Positions 54,593-63,920 are shown, counted from the stretch's first letter. The stretch is DNA of 64,000 bases from Roseiarcus sp963709185 (GCA_963709185.1 CAVPVQ010000024.1:664702-728701); one strand, 5' to 3'. The notes: generated from the letters alone by a model not told the origin. Numbers and translations: made by a program.

Positions 54593-54925
54593 AAAGATAA
54601 TCCATGAACAACTCTTGGTCCGCGCCGCCGGCGATGAGTGCCCGCGCACGGTCGCGGAGATTCGAATAGATCGTCGCCAGCGCCTCGCTCTCGTCGCGCA
54701 CAGAAGCGCCGAGCGACGTCGCGATCCGGTCGACGTCAGATCGGACTTCGGGGCTCGCCGCGACATAGGCCCTGTCGACCGACTACAGCTCTGAGCTGCC
54801 TGTTGCGGCTACGCATGTCGACGATGCTCACCACCACTGCCCCCGCAGAGCGCTCCAGCCGCTTCGCCGCATAAAGCACATATCGGGCCGCGGAGTTGTT
54901 GCGCTGACTTGAACATCCGATGTTC
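54593..54925 (-). pseudogene. Broken gene cut by IS630 copy B
   Basis: Two frames on the minus strand join to one protein-like sequence: 'SAARYVLYAAKRLERSAGAV' 'VVSIVDMRSRNRQLRA', then after a shift near 54790 'VDRAYVAASPEVRSDVDRIA' 'TSLGASVRDESEALATIYSN' and 'LFMDYL' before the stop at 54593. The 5' end stops at the IS630 insertion (54938). Family not recognised. Confidence 0.45.
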
Positions 54926-54939
54926 AAACTTGAACGCTA

Positions 54940-56000
54940 GAGCACATCCCGGCATTGATGAATTGATTGTGATGGCGGCGGGGATTCCGTTCGCGGGCGA
55001 AATATGAGTCGATTGAGCCTCTGATTCGGGAGGCTCCGATGGTCGGTCGGCCGTATTCGGAAGAGTTTCGCCGACGTGTGTTGGAGGAAGTGGCGGAGGG
55101 GAGTTCGCGTCGCGGCGCGGCTCTTCGCTTCAAGGTGGGAGCGTCCTCGGCGATCCGCTGGAAGAAGCGGCTCGACGAGACGGGCAGCGCCGCTCCTGCG
55201 CCGCGGGCGGGCAAGAGCCGCTCGCCGCTGGAGGCGCACGCGGCTTGGTTGTTGGCGCTGATCGAAGCGGAGCCCGATTTGAGCTTGGCCGAGCTGACGC
55301 AGCGCCTCCGGACGGAACGGGGCCTGACCACCTCCACCAGCGCGATCGATCGCTTCGTCCACCGGCATGGGCTCAGCTTCAAAAAAAACTCTGCACGCCG
55401 CCGAGCAGGACCGACCCGACGTGGCGCAAGCGCGTGAAGCCTGGAAGGCGAGCCAGGCGAACTTGGACCCCGACAAGCTGGTGTTCATCGACGAGACGGG
55501 CGCTTCCACCAAAATGGTCCGCCGGCGCGGGCGATGCCGGCGCGGCCAACGGCTGTTGGCCAAGGCGCCCTTCGGACACTGGAAGACCACCACCTTCACC
55601 GCCGGCCTGCGTCGCGACGGGCTGGTCGCGCCCTTCGTTCTGGACGGTCCCATGAACGGCGAGGCCTTCCTGGTCTACGTCGAAAAAATACTCGTCCCCA
55701 CCCTGCGGCCCGACGAGATCGTGGTGATGGACAACCTGCCCGCCCACAAGGTCGCGGGCGTACGCAAACTGATCGCCGCCGCCGGAGCCGAAATGCGCTT
55801 GTTGCCGGCCTACTCACCCGATCTGAACCCGATCGAAATGGCCTTTTCCCAACTCAAGTCGCATCTGCGAAAGGCCGCCGAGCGAACCGTCCCGGCCCTC
55901 TGGGACCGCATCGGCCAATGCCTCGACGAAATCACCCCGCAAGCCTGCGCAAACTACTTCGCCGAGGCCGGATATGCCCCATCTTAGGCGGGCAATGCTC
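54940..56000 (+). mobile_element. IS630-family element, copy B (1061 bp)
   Basis: Flanked by TA (54938-54939 and 56001-56002). Same ends as copy A at 32412-33472 and nearly identical along its length. Confidence 0.92.
55039..55987 (+). CDS. IS630-family transposase, copy B, -1 frameshift at A8
   Basis: Two frames meeting at the A8 run (about 55380-55388), as in copy A. The HTH frame is 55039-55437 and the DDE frame ends at 55987 with 'LVFIDETGAS', 'VVMDNLPAHK' and 'SPDLNPIEMAF'. The protein sequences are the same as copy A. Confidence 0.88.
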
Positions 56001-56009
56001 TAGCGCGCG

Positions 56010-56400
56010 ATGATCGCGACGAAGATGGCGCAATTGCACCTTGGCGAACGCGCCGACCTTGCGGCCAAAAATGCAGATGGCGGAATTCCGCCATCTGCGA
56101 TTTCCCAGACCGCCGCCGCGAAGCGGGTCAAAGATTGGCCGACGCTGCAAGCCGCGATCGAACAGAAAATTGAGGACCAGCGCGAGTTCGTTCGCTGGTG
56201 GGCGGAGCGCGTCCAGGGGAAGGGGCAGCCGAAAAAGAATTCGGCGCGGTCTAGCCTAGTGCTTTTGCCCGCGAAGGATGCGGAGGACCTTACGGGAATT
56301 CGGCATGAACAAGTCTCGCGCTGGCGCCGTCATTTGAAGGACGAGGCGGCCTATCGCGCCAAGCTGTTTGGCCGTATGCTTGCGGCGGGCGCGCTCTGGC
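56010..56400 (+). pseudogene. Chimeric phage relic: ParB-like start and Dam-type methylase N-terminal region
   Basis: The frame starts 'MIATKMAQLHLGERADLAAK' like a phage ParB-type protein, then reads 'QREFVRWWAERVQGKGQPKK' and 'DLTGIRHEQVSRWRRHLKDE' 'AAYRAKLF', resembling the region before the catalytic domain of phage adenine methylases. It dissolves into low-quality sequence after 56400. Neither protein is complete. Confidence 0.5.
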
Positions 56401-56579
56401 ATACGCCGCCCCCGGCTCGCCATGCGTGCTCGGCTGGCGGGGCCGGCAAATCCCCGCCAGCCTCAACGTGCGATGATCGCGACCCGGATGGCGAAAATGC
56501 ATCCTGTCGACACCCGCGCGTTGGAAACTCGCCAAAACCTCCCGTTGGCGGAATTCCTCCAACGGGGATTTCACAAACC

Positions 56580-56760
56580 GCCGCCGCGAAGCTCTTTAAC
56601 GTGCGGCGGACGATCCCCGGCTCGGCGGCTTCGGCGTTGCGGATGGTGCGCGCTTCGAAGATGTCTTTGCGCGTCAGGCCGATATCGGGCGTGGTCGGCA
56701 AAATGTTCTCGCTTGGAACATTTGCGGGCCTTCCCGGCGACGCGACCTCACGGCGCTCTT
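56580..56760 (-). pseudogene. ParB-like phage gene fragment
   Basis: 'DIGLTRKDIFEARTIRNAEA' 'AEPGIVRRTL' is a helical segment found in phage ParB-like proteins ('IGLTRKDIHEARAIRDAE' type). It faces the opposite way from the preceding relic, showing local rearrangement. Confidence 0.45.
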
Positions 56761-56794
56761 GCGTCGCCAATCGCAACCATTTAACGGAGCTCAG

Positions 56795-57007
56795 ATGACC
56801 ACGCCTGACACCCCGCCCGAGCAACAGTTTCAGCCGTCTGACGAACAGATCGAGGAAAGGGCTCGCCAGCTTTGCAGCGAAGACGGGCTGGACCCTGACC
56901 AGCGGCTTGGCGAGGTGTGGCACGATTCACGGACTGCCCCTCAATGGACTGGATACGCCGCCCAGGCCAAGCAAGAGCTCTTCGCTGAGAATTTGTTTGC
57001 CAGTTAA
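56795..57007 (+). CDS. Small hypothetical protein, 70 aa
   Basis: ATG 56795 follows ACGGAGCTC. The acidic sequence 'MTTPDTPPEQQFQPSDEQIE' 'ERARQLCSEDGLDPDQRLGE' ends 'AQAKQELFAENLFAS'. The helix 'QIEERARQL..EDG' recalls DUF2934-like small proteins. It looks intact between prophage relics. Confidence 0.5.
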   Translation: MTTPDTPPEQQFQPSDEQIEERARQLCSEDGLDPDQRLGEVWHDSRTAPQWTGYAAQAKQELFAENLFAS

Positions 57008-57039
57008 GCCGCCGGCCTCTTCGATGTCAGGGGGATTCC

Positions 57040-57295
57040 GCGATAGCGGGTCAGCATAGATGACTCCGAATTTCTTGCCAGCGCCGATGAGCGTTTCGAG
57101 GTCCGCGACAGTGCAGCGGTCGTTCGCTTCGCACTCGCGGTCGAGGTTGTCGCCTTCCAATTCAATGCCGGCGCCGCGTACTATCGTCTTGACGGCGCGC
57201 GTAACGGCAGCGCGGCATCAGCGACAACGGCCTCGAACCTGTCGTCGGCCAATGCACCCAGCGTCCGCGCCTGATGCGCGAGGTTTTTGTCGTTT
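57040..57295 (-). pseudogene. MT-A70-type adenine methyltransferase relic
   Basis: On the minus strand 'NLAHQARTLGALADDRFEAV' is followed after a one-base shift by 'VTRAVKTIVRGAGIELEGDN' and 'CTVADLETLIGAGKKFGVIY' 'ADP', where 'GVIYADP' is the start of the MT-A70 catalytic motif. The following Pro-Trp is lost (here 'LSR'), and the sequence diverges. It is the same gene type as the relic at 34925-35280 but keeps more of the catalytic domain. Confidence 0.65.
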
Positions 57296-57300
57296 GGGTT

Positions 57301-57370
57301 GCGTTGATGTTCTCAAATTGCACGCCGGGTTGCATTTTAAGAACAGGGCGTGAATTGAGAGGGGCCGGCG
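57301..57370 (+). repeat. Dispersed intergenic repeat, copy 2
   Basis: TGTTCTCAAATTGCA, spacer, TTGCATTTTAAGAACA and GAATTGAGAGGGGC, matching 33676-33735 on the other strand. Confidence 0.5.
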
Positions 57371-58530
57371 CAGACCACCTGCGCCAGCCCTCTGCTTCCC
57401 CGACGAGCAACGAGTGGGGAAGCTTGGGCGCTTGGCTCAGGGCACCGCTTCGCCTCCGTCCGCCTCGGAATTCGTCATCGTTTCGGTTCCGCGTCCGAAA
57501 TCGTCACTGTTCGGGCCGTATATTCCACCGTCGGAGGGGCCTTCCGCATTGTTCGAGCTGTTCGAGCTGCTGTTGCTATTGTTGCCACCGCTGTTGGGCT
57601 CGCCGCCGTCGCCGGACATGTTGCCGCCCGTCTCGCCCCGCGACGAGCCGGTGATTTTCTGAATGAGGTAGGTGACGAAGGGCGTGATGATTCCGCCGAC
57701 CGCTTGCGGGTTCCCGGTTCGCGGCGGAGGGCTCGACTGCGAGGTCAGATAGGACGGGGGCGGAGGGGGAAAAAGTCGATGATTCGCAGTCATTTGGCTG
57801 GCATTGGTTGGTTGGGCGGGCGGAGCGAAAATAGGGAGACCGTCGGATCCGAACTGCAAGTTGGACAGGACCGCGGGGATTTGTCCGGTAGAGTTCGCCA
57901 TGGTGACCTCCATTTGAGCCTTGATGGCGAGGCCATTGTTGTGATTGCTCTGGAACGCCCCCGGTGCCGGCCCTGTGTCCACGGTAAGTCCCTTCACGAC
58001 GGGGCTCACGACTGTTGACGGCTGAGGTTTTGTACTGCTGGCCGGGATTGGGGTTGCCACTGGCGGGCCGCCAAAGGCCTGAGCGATGAGTGACTCCAAC
58101 GAATTAGCGCTGTAGCCTGGTTGATCTGTTTGCGAGAGTATCTGGCCGGAATTGTTGATAACCACATTCCCCTCGACATAGTCGCCCTTGCCAGCCGGGC
58201 CATTCTGCATGAACTGCACCAGGCTGTAGTTGCCCGAGACGCCACAGCCGGTTTTCGTGAAGCCAGAGCCGCCGTTGCAGCTGTATGACGCCAGGTGCAG
58301 CCCGGTGGCGGGGCCGATCGTCGAAATATTGATTGGTTTTGCAGGCGTGCTCTTGGGCGACGCAATAGACGCGGGTTTCGGAGTCGGATTGCCGTTGCCT
58401 GTCAATCGGCCTGCAATGTTGACCCCGTATCGGCGTCCAAAATTGACCCCCCTGATTTCGTGTTGCGGACGGTAGCGCTCGGCCCGACGGAGCCGGTCGG
58501 GGTTGCGCAGTCGGGGCGAGCGCGGTGGGG

Positions 58531-59265
58531 TCAGGCGCGGTTCTTGAAGCGCCAGCTATCGTTGCCGGTTTCGACGATGTCGCAGTGATGCGTGAGACGG
58601 TCGAGCAACGCCGTCGTCATCTTGGGATCAACGAAGACGCTCGGCCATTCGCCAAAGGCGAGATTGGTCGTCACGATGATCGATGTGCGCTCATAGAGGC
58701 GACTGATCAGATGGAACAGGAGCTGTCCGCCGGCCTGCGCGAAGGGGAGATAGCCGAGTTCGTCGAGAATGACGAAGTCGAGGCGAGTGAGATAATCGGC
58801 GAGCCGTCCCTGGCGGGCAGACCGACCCTCGGCCTCAAGTCGGTTGACGAGATCGACGGTGGTGAAGAAACGACCGCGAGCCCCCGAGCGGATACAGCTT
58901 CGCGCGATGGCGATCGCCAAATGGGTCTTCCCCGTGCCAGTCCCGCCAACCAGGACCACATTGCGTTGTTGAGCGATGAAGGCGCCGCCAGCCAGATCGC
59001 GCACGAGGTTCTCGTTGATCGGCGTGTCCTTGAACGCAAAGTCTTCCAAATCCTTGGCGAGGGGCAATTTGGCGATGGCGAGTTGGTATCTGATCGAACG
59101 CGCCTGTTTCTCCGATATCTCGGCCTTGAGCAGATCGCCGACCAACTGTTGCGGCTCATGCTTGCGCTTGAGCGCGGTGGCGAGCGTCTCATCGTAGGCG
59201 CTTTTCATGCCGTAGAGTTTGAGTTCGCCCATCATTTCGAGGACCTCGGTTCTCTCCATGGTCAT
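58531..59265 (-). CDS. istB: IS21-family helper ATPase IstB
   Basis: The 244-aa AAA+ ATPase has Walker A 'GGTGTGKTH', Walker B 'LDFVILDELGYLPF' and 'SIIVTTNLAFGEWPSVF' sensor region. The start overlaps the istA stop (ATGA, 59262-59265) after AGGAGG. It regulates target choice and IstA assembly. It is the intact reference for the broken copies at 20833 and 50080. Confidence 0.94.
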   Translation of the reverse strand: MTMERTEVLEMMGELKLYGMKSAYDETLATALKRKHEPQQLVGDLLKAEISEKQARSIRYQLAIAKLPLAKDLEDFAFKDTPINENLVRDLAGGAFIAQQRNVVLVGGTGTGKTHLAIAIARSCIRSGARGRFFTTVDLVNRLEAEGRSARQGRLADYLTRLDFVILDELGYLPFAQAGGQLLFHLISRLYERTSIIVTTNLAFGEWPSVFVDPKMTTALLDRLTHHCDIVETGNDSWRFKNRA

Positions 59266-60758
59266 GCCCTCCTGAGTTGATCGTATCTGGCGCAATCGGC
59301 GACCGGCGCATGCCGGAGCTTCAGCGCATCCGGGGTGAAGATGGGCGCGACAGGTCCGGGATCGCGTTGGCGCGCGAGGATGTTGATGACCACGTCGGAC
59401 GAATGGACGCCTTCGGATATCGCCTGGGCGCAGGCCGCTTCCACCGCCGGCAATCCATCGGTGAGCACGGCGGCGAGGATGGCGACCATCTGACGATCGC
59501 CGTCATCGGACCCGGTGAGCTTGCGCCGCACCCGCTCCAGCGCCGCCGGCAGCACCCAGTCCTTGAATGGAGCGCCATTGCGCAGGGCGCCGGGCTTGCG
59601 GGCCAGAACCGGGACATAATGCCAAGGATCGTAGGCCGTCTCGCCCCGGCCGTATTTGCGGGGATGTTCCCCGACAATGCGCCCATCCTGGCGGATGACG
59701 ATGCGCTCGGCGTAGGCATGAACCTCGACAGGCCGACCGATCGCGCTAGCGCTCACCGAGTATTTGTTGTTGTCGAACCGCACCAGGCAGGTCTTCGAGA
59801 CCGAGGCCGGCAACGCGTGGAACCCGTCGAATCGACCGCGATAAGCGACGAGCTTGGGCCGCTCCTCCTCGAAGACCTCCCATACGGTCCGCTCGGGTCG
59901 TTCGGGATGTGGATGCGCCTTGGCGTAAGCGACGCACCTGTCGGCGAGCCACGCGTTCAGTTCGTCGTAGGTCTTGAACCGCAGTCTCGGTGTGAAGAAG
60001 CGCTCGCGGATGAGGCCGACCTGGTTCTCCACCTGGCCCTTTTCCCAACCGGACGCCGGCGTGCAGGCGACCGGGTCCACGAGATGATGGGCACACATTT
60101 GCAAGAAGCGGCGATTGTATTGCCGGTCCTTGCCAACCAAGATCGTCTCGACCGCGGTCTTCATGTTGTCGTAAATGCCGCGTGTGCAGGCGCCCTTGAA
60201 GAAGGCGAAAGCCCGATCATGCGCGTCGAACACCATTTCCTGGGTCTCGCGCGGATAGGCGCGAGCGAACATCATGCGGCTGTGGCAGAGGCGGACGTGT
60301 GCGACCTTCAAGGTCACCGTGGCGCCGTCCAGCACCACGATCTCGTGGCTCCAATCGAACTGGTAGGCTTCGCCCGGCGCAAACGACAAGGGAACGTAGG
60401 CGCTCGCCGTCTGGCTGGCGTGCTCGCGGGTCCAGGTCTTGGCGTAGCGCCGAACAGCGTCGTAGCCGCCGTCGTAGCCCAGCGCCCGCAGTTCCTCGAA
60501 CAGCCGGATCAGCGTTAAACGCTCGCGCGCCGTATTGCCGGCGTTTTGCGTCAGCATCTGATCGATCTCGACTTGCCAGCGCCCTAGCTTGGGGCGCGGC
60601 TGGTTCTCCCGTTCGTAGGAAAACGATGTCTCGCCCGAGCGCAGCACCTTGCGAACCGTGTTGCGCGATATCTTCAGATCGCGCGCAATCTCCTTGATCG
60701 ACTTGCCCTTCGAAAAATGCTCGCGCCGTATCCGGCCGATCGTCTCCACAATCAGCAT
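59262..60758 (-). CDS. istA: IS21-family transposase IstA
   Basis: The 498-aa DDE transposase has an N-terminal helix-turn-helix ('KSIKEIARDLKISRNTVRKV'), the integrase core ('YQFDWSHEIVVLDGATVTLK' with the first Asp, 'GACTRGIYDNMKTAVE' with the second) and a C-terminal beta-barrel-like region ('CLVRFDNNKYSVSASAIGRP'). It ends 'CARYDQLRRA' with the TGA inside the istB ATGA overlap. Fragments of its 3' end occur at 20455 and 53418. Confidence 0.93.
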   Translation of the reverse strand: MLIVETIGRIRREHFSKGKSIKEIARDLKISRNTVRKVLRSGETSFSYERENQPRPKLGRWQVEIDQMLTQNAGNTARERLTLIRLFEELRALGYDGGYDAVRRYAKTWTREHASQTASAYVPLSFAPGEAYQFDWSHEIVVLDGATVTLKVAHVRLCHSRMMFARAYPRETQEMVFDAHDRAFAFFKGACTRGIYDNMKTAVETILVGKDRQYNRRFLQMCAHHLVDPVACTPASGWEKGQVENQVGLIRERFFTPRLRFKTYDELNAWLADRCVAYAKAHPHPERPERTVWEVFEEERPKLVAYRGRFDGFHALPASVSKTCLVRFDNNKYSVSASAIGRPVEVHAYAERIVIRQDGRIVGEHPRKYGRGETAYDPWHYVPVLARKPGALRNGAPFKDWVLPAALERVRRKLTGSDDGDRQMVAILAAVLTDGLPAVEAACAQAISEGVHSSDVVINILARQRDPGPVAPIFTPDALKLRHAPVADCARYDQLRRA

Positions 60759-61163
60759 CCCCCACCGCCCGCTTCAAACAAAAACAGGCAGTCCATCAGA
60801 GTAGGATTTAGGGGGTCAATTTTGGACGCCGATCCCCCGCCTCAGGGGGTCAAAATTGCACGCCGAAACACACCGTTGCCCGCCCGCGCGCCAGTGGAGA
60901 GCGCAAGGGCGCTCAATGTGGCGATGATTGCGGTCGTGTTCATCGAGCGTGACATGGTCATTACTCCCTTTCGAGCCGCGGTCCGGACGATCATTCGTCC
61001 CGTCGACCGTTCTCGTGGGAGCATCATCGCCGGCCGTCGCGCGTTGCGCTGTTCCCGAGGTGACAGCCCAGTGGCCGCGGCGCCCGCTTGCGAGACCGGC
61101 AAGCCGCGCTCGATGCGCAGGCTCCCCCCAGACCGTAAGCAAGTGGCGCTCCTAAAGAACTCT

Positions 61164-61190
61164 GGCCGCCCGTTTGGAGGCGGCCTTTTT
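61164..61190 (+). terminator. Rho-independent terminator, repeated unit
   Basis: GGCCGCC-CGTTTGGA-GGCGGCC followed by TTTTTCTT. With its flank 'gaccgtaagca..ggcgctcctaaa' it matches the unit split by IS630 at 23203-24314. Confidence 0.7.
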
Positions 61191-61288
61191 CTTGGGCTCT
61201 ATCGGCCGGAGCGCAAGTTTCGGGCAAGGTATCAGCGCTAAATTCGAAGTGGATGTGCGGTGCATCCGGATTCGCGACGGAGCGGTAG

Positions 61289-61537
61289 ATGTCAATTTCC
61301 AGCGTCGGTTCGATTTCAGGTTACATCGTCCCGGCGCTTCAGCACCTGCAACAGCCCACAAGTTCACAAGCGCCACAATCGACCAGCAGCTCCTCGTCCT
61401 CTAGCTCGTCCAACCCCTTTTCCGATATCCTGGCCAGCATCGGCAGTGCGGCGAATCCTGTCAACTGGATAAAGGCGCCCGTGACTCTCGCGTCCAACCT
61501 AGAGAGCAAGGCGCTCTCGATGCTTTCGTCGCTGTAG
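61289..61537 (+). CDS. Small Ser-rich protein
   Basis: The 82-aa frame starts 'MSISSVGSISGYIVPALQHL', passes a Ser/Gln tract and ends in two amphipathic helices ('NPFSDILASIGSAANPVNWI', 'LASNLESKALSMLSSL'). Upstream sequence gives only a weak ribosome binding site. No family recognised. Confidence 0.4.
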   Translation: MSISSVGSISGYIVPALQHLQQPTSSQAPQSTSSSSSSSSSNPFSDILASIGSAANPVNWIKAPVTLASNLESKALSMLSSL

Positions 61538-61599
61538 CCAAGCCCCGTTTCAATGCGCTTCCGGCGGATTCTAAGCGCCGCATAGTGGATTCTCGGCGA

Positions 61600-61776
61600 G
61601 CCTCGTGGGAGGATGTCAGCATCCCACCCCAGGCAGCGCCGGGCAGGCGATCTCGGCGCCTCGGAAAATGCGAGCGGCGCGACTGAGGCTTGGCATCGGC
61701 GCTTGGACGGGACGCAGACGAGCGTGAGTGTGGGGGCGTCGACGTCGGACAGGGTCTTGGCTCCGGCGCGGGGCAT
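61600..61776 (-). pseudogene. Diverged relic of the CKRRG-type small protein
   Basis: 'KTLSDVDAPTLTLVCVPSKR' 'R' aligns with the start of the gene at 35697-35919; the remainder no longer matches and the second cysteine is lost. It is adjacent to the gene ending at 61780 on the same strand. Confidence 0.35.
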
Positions 61777-61779
61777 TCG

Positions 61780-62256
61780 TCAGTTCGCCTCGCGCGAGGC
61801 GCGGCTTACGAACCGGATTTGGTATCGTCCCTTTAGGGTCAAATACTTTCCGCCCTGTAGTTCGCGAATCCGGTCGCGACGCCCAATCCTATCTTCGTCG
61901 CAGTCTTCGATCGGAAGCAGGTTCTCATACGCAATCAGCAGACCTCGTTCGACCAGGGCGGCGGCGGCGCGCGAGAATCCGGCGGAGAATGAGGGCGCGA
62001 TCCCAACCTCGTATTTGCCATGTCGGCGCGCTAGAAAGTTGCAAGACGCGCGCAAATCGTATGCCTGAATGCTCAACCGAACGGCGTTTCCGTTGACGCT
62101 GACCCAGCCCGGAAGCGTCCACCGATACCCTGGCGGCCAACTGTCGTGGCCAAACGCCTCCTCTCCGGAGAAGCCTCGGTATCGGCAGTGGGCACGTTTG
62201 GCGTCGTCTAATGTATCGAGGATTTCCCTTTGCAACAATCCTAGTCCCTGGCTCAT
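61780..62256 (-). CDS. Hypothetical protein, winged-helix-like
   Basis: The 158-aa frame starts 'MSQGLGLLQREILDTLDDAK' and includes 'VRLSIQAYDLRASCNFLARR' and 'FSAGFSRAAAALVERGLLIA', a helix order that resembles small winged-helix proteins of Rhizobiales with the same N-terminus. The tail is charged and ends in a strand-rich segment. DNA binding is plausible but unproven. Confidence 0.65.
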   Translation of the reverse strand: MSQGLGLLQREILDTLDDAKRAHCRYRGFSGEEAFGHDSWPPGYRWTLPGWVSVNGNAVRLSIQAYDLRASCNFLARRHGKYEVGIAPSFSAGFSRAAAALVERGLLIAYENLLPIEDCDEDRIGRRDRIRELQGGKYLTLKGRYQIRFVSRASREAN

Positions 62257-62549
62257 CGTCGCCTCGAGGTCCTAACCGTTACGAAAGAGAACCTTATTAG
62301 CCGCCCTTCCGCAACCTTACTCGTCATTCGCCGCGCCGAGGTTGAGCGAGTTGACCGGCGCGCGCGCTTACGGCGGCGCCTACGGCCGCGTTCGGTTCTA
62401 CCGGAAGGATGAGATCAATACGGTGGATGGCGTCCGCTTCGTTGGCGTCGTGCGGTGACGGATGGTGTCCAATTTGGACACCGCGCGCCGAAGATCAGCG
62501 GACCGATCCTGATCGGGCCAATTCCCGCTGCTGTCCGAACTAGGGTGAG

Positions 62550-62885
62550 TTACACGAACCAATAATCAAAGTGATACTGCAAGAAACTCACGTCGCTGTA
62601 AATGTGATCCACTGTGAAAAGGCCATGGCGGCCTGCGCCCAGCAAATTAACCTCCTGAAGCAGGTTTGAATCTGCTGCCTCGACGCTGAAATAGAAGGAC
62701 CGTGGGTGGTCATGTGGATTTATGACCTTAAGGTCGTGAAAAATGTCGTGTTGTTCCGCCCTTCCGCTTGCGAGGTCTCTCATTACTCCAATTTCACGAG
62801 TTAACTGATGAACGTAATGAGATTCTTCAGTCATTTGCCCGGTCTCCAAAGCGTCGCCCAAAATGACGCCGCGCAAGTCACGCAC
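62550..62885 (-). CDS. Hypothetical protein, 111 aa
   Basis: A well-formed frame starting 'MRDLRGVILGDALETGQMTE' and ending 'VSFLQYHFDYWFV', with His-rich middle ('AEQHDIFHDLKVINPHDHPR') and mixed helix and strand. No signal peptide. No family recognised. 62257-62549 to its right on the minus-strand downstream side shows no gene. Confidence 0.55.
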   Translation of the reverse strand: MRDLRGVILGDALETGQMTEESHYVHQLTREIGVMRDLASGRAEQHDIFHDLKVINPHDHPRSFYFSVEAADSNLLQEVNLLGAGRHGLFTVDHIYSDVSFLQYHFDYWFV

Positions 62886-62982
62886 CTGAGATCACGATCC
62901 AGAGAAATCCAACTTAGGACAGCGCCCGTTTTTGCGCAACTTGAGCCATCCTGGCCCAACAATTCTCATTTTGGCGCTTTGT

Positions 62983-63420
62983 TTATGGGGGTCGGAGCAT
63001 TGGGGTTTGAAAAGCGAGGGTGTCGAGCAAGGCTTGCCATGAGGGGAATAGGATGAAGACGGTGAGGGAGCGCAGGTGATTGAAGAAGCGGATTTTGGCG
63101 CCGGCGGCTTTTAGAGCCATGCTCCAGGCGTCGTCGGCGATTTGCGCGGCGGTATGGATGGCGAAGCCGACTAGGTTGAGGGTTGCGAGCGTGGCGGACA
63201 GGTTCTTTTGGCCATGTCCGAAATTATATTCGAGATTGTAGCCCTTGGTTTTGAGGACATTGAAGGTTTCGTTCTCGATTTTCCAGCGTGCGCGTCCGGT
63301 GTCGGCGAGATCGGCGACATTGTCGGCGTCGACGGGCAGATCGGTGACGAAGCTGTTGCGATAGGCGATCTGGCCCCTGACGTCCTTGATGACCAGTTCC
63401 AGCCAGTTGACCGCTTCGCA
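62983..63420 (-). pseudogene. IS4-like transposase C-terminal relic
   Basis: One open minus-strand frame without a start reads 'VNWLELVIKDVRGQIAYRNS' 'FVTDLPVDADNVADLADTGR' 'ARWKIENETFNVLKTKGYNL' 'EYNFGHGQKNLSATLATLN' and ends at TAA 62983. The 'RARWKIENE.FN.LK..GY.LEHNFGHG' segment carries the catalytic Glu of IS4-type transposases. The 5' two thirds are lost at about 63420. Confidence 0.75.
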
Positions 63421-63476
63421 TTACAATTCTCCGGTTCTGGCCAAGTTAAATCGGATGGCCACCCCGAACTATCCCC

Positions 63477-63602
63477 CTACCTCGGCCACAACATCCAAAC
63501 CAGCATTCCGATTGCCGCGCCAGCGACGATCAGCGCGATGACGCCCGTGGCAATGTCGAGCAGGGCGCGGGCCGCTTTAGCCTGATCTGACGATTGGCTC
63601 AT
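63477..63602 (-). CDS. 41-aa single-helix membrane protein
   Basis: ATG 63602 starts 'MSQSSDQAKAARALLDIATG' followed by a membrane helix 'VIALIVAGAAIGMLVWMLWP' and Arg-stop. It ends 53 bp before the IS4-like relic and follows the regulator gene by 54 bp on the same strand, so both may be one operon. Confidence 0.5.
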   Translation of the reverse strand: MSQSSDQAKAARALLDIATGVIALIVAGAAIGMLVWMLWPR

Positions 63603-63656
63603 TTGATTTTCCTCAACCGAACATCGCGGACCCGTCGCCGTTTTGGTCGACGAAAA

Positions 63657-63920
63657 TTACATTGGCCGATTTGAAGGATTCCGCTCGTTTGCGCCTTCGG
63701 GAGCGTCGCGGCGTTTGAGACGTCCGAGGTGGGTCAGCCAATTGAGCAACGCTATGCGAATCGCTTCGGAACGACCGGGCTTTGGGTCGGGCTGCGACGC
63801 AATCCAAGCGTCCACCGCGTCTCGCATGCTCGGATCGAGGCGAAAGGAAAGCATAGGGTCTCTTCCTTTAGTAGCCGGGCGTCCTCGTTTTTTAGGTACG
63901 ATATTTATTGATTTTGACAT
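63657..63920 (-). CDS. Ribbon-helix-helix family regulator
   Basis: The 87-aa protein starts at ATG 63920 (GGAAG upstream) with a basic 'VPKKRGRPATKGRDPMLSFR' segment, followed by 'LDPSMRDAVDAWIASQPDPK' and 'PGRSEAIRIALLNWLTHLG'. A beta-strand and two helices of the RHH fold with the 'RSEAIR' motif are visible. Such proteins bind operators as dimers, often as antitoxins or plasmid regulators; the small membrane protein downstream is a possible partner. Confidence 0.75.
   Translation of the reverse strand: MSKSINIVPKKRGRPATKGRDPMLSFRLDPSMRDAVDAWIASQPDPKPGRSEAIRIALLNWLTHLGRLKRRDAPEGANERNPSNRPM

Larger units (their letters stand above)
58406..60866 (-). mobile_element. Complete IS21-family element (about 2.46 kb)
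   Basis: The ends share TCGGC(C/G)TGCAAT(G/T)TTGACC as terminal repeats, and a second inner repeat 'ATCGGCGTCCAAAATTGACC' occurs near both ends, the multiple-repeat layout typical of IS21. It carries intact istA and istB. I could not identify a clean target duplication. Confidence 0.88.
57437..60955 (-). pseudogene. Secreted low-complexity protein gene split by IS21
   Basis: The N-terminal part lies right of the IS21: from ATG 60955 (AAGGGAG upstream) it gives a signal peptide 'MSRSMNTTAIIATLSALALS' 'TGARAGNGVF'. The C-terminal part lies left of it (58405-57437, about 320 aa) and starts without a proper start codon at 'TGNGNPTPKPASIASPK'. It has a Cys-containing segment 'YSCNGGSGFTKTGCGVSGNY' and Pro-, Asn- and Ser-rich tracts near the end. 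Orientation, adjacency and the lone signal peptide support one interrupted gene. Function unknown; probably surface or extracellular. Confidence 0.6.
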
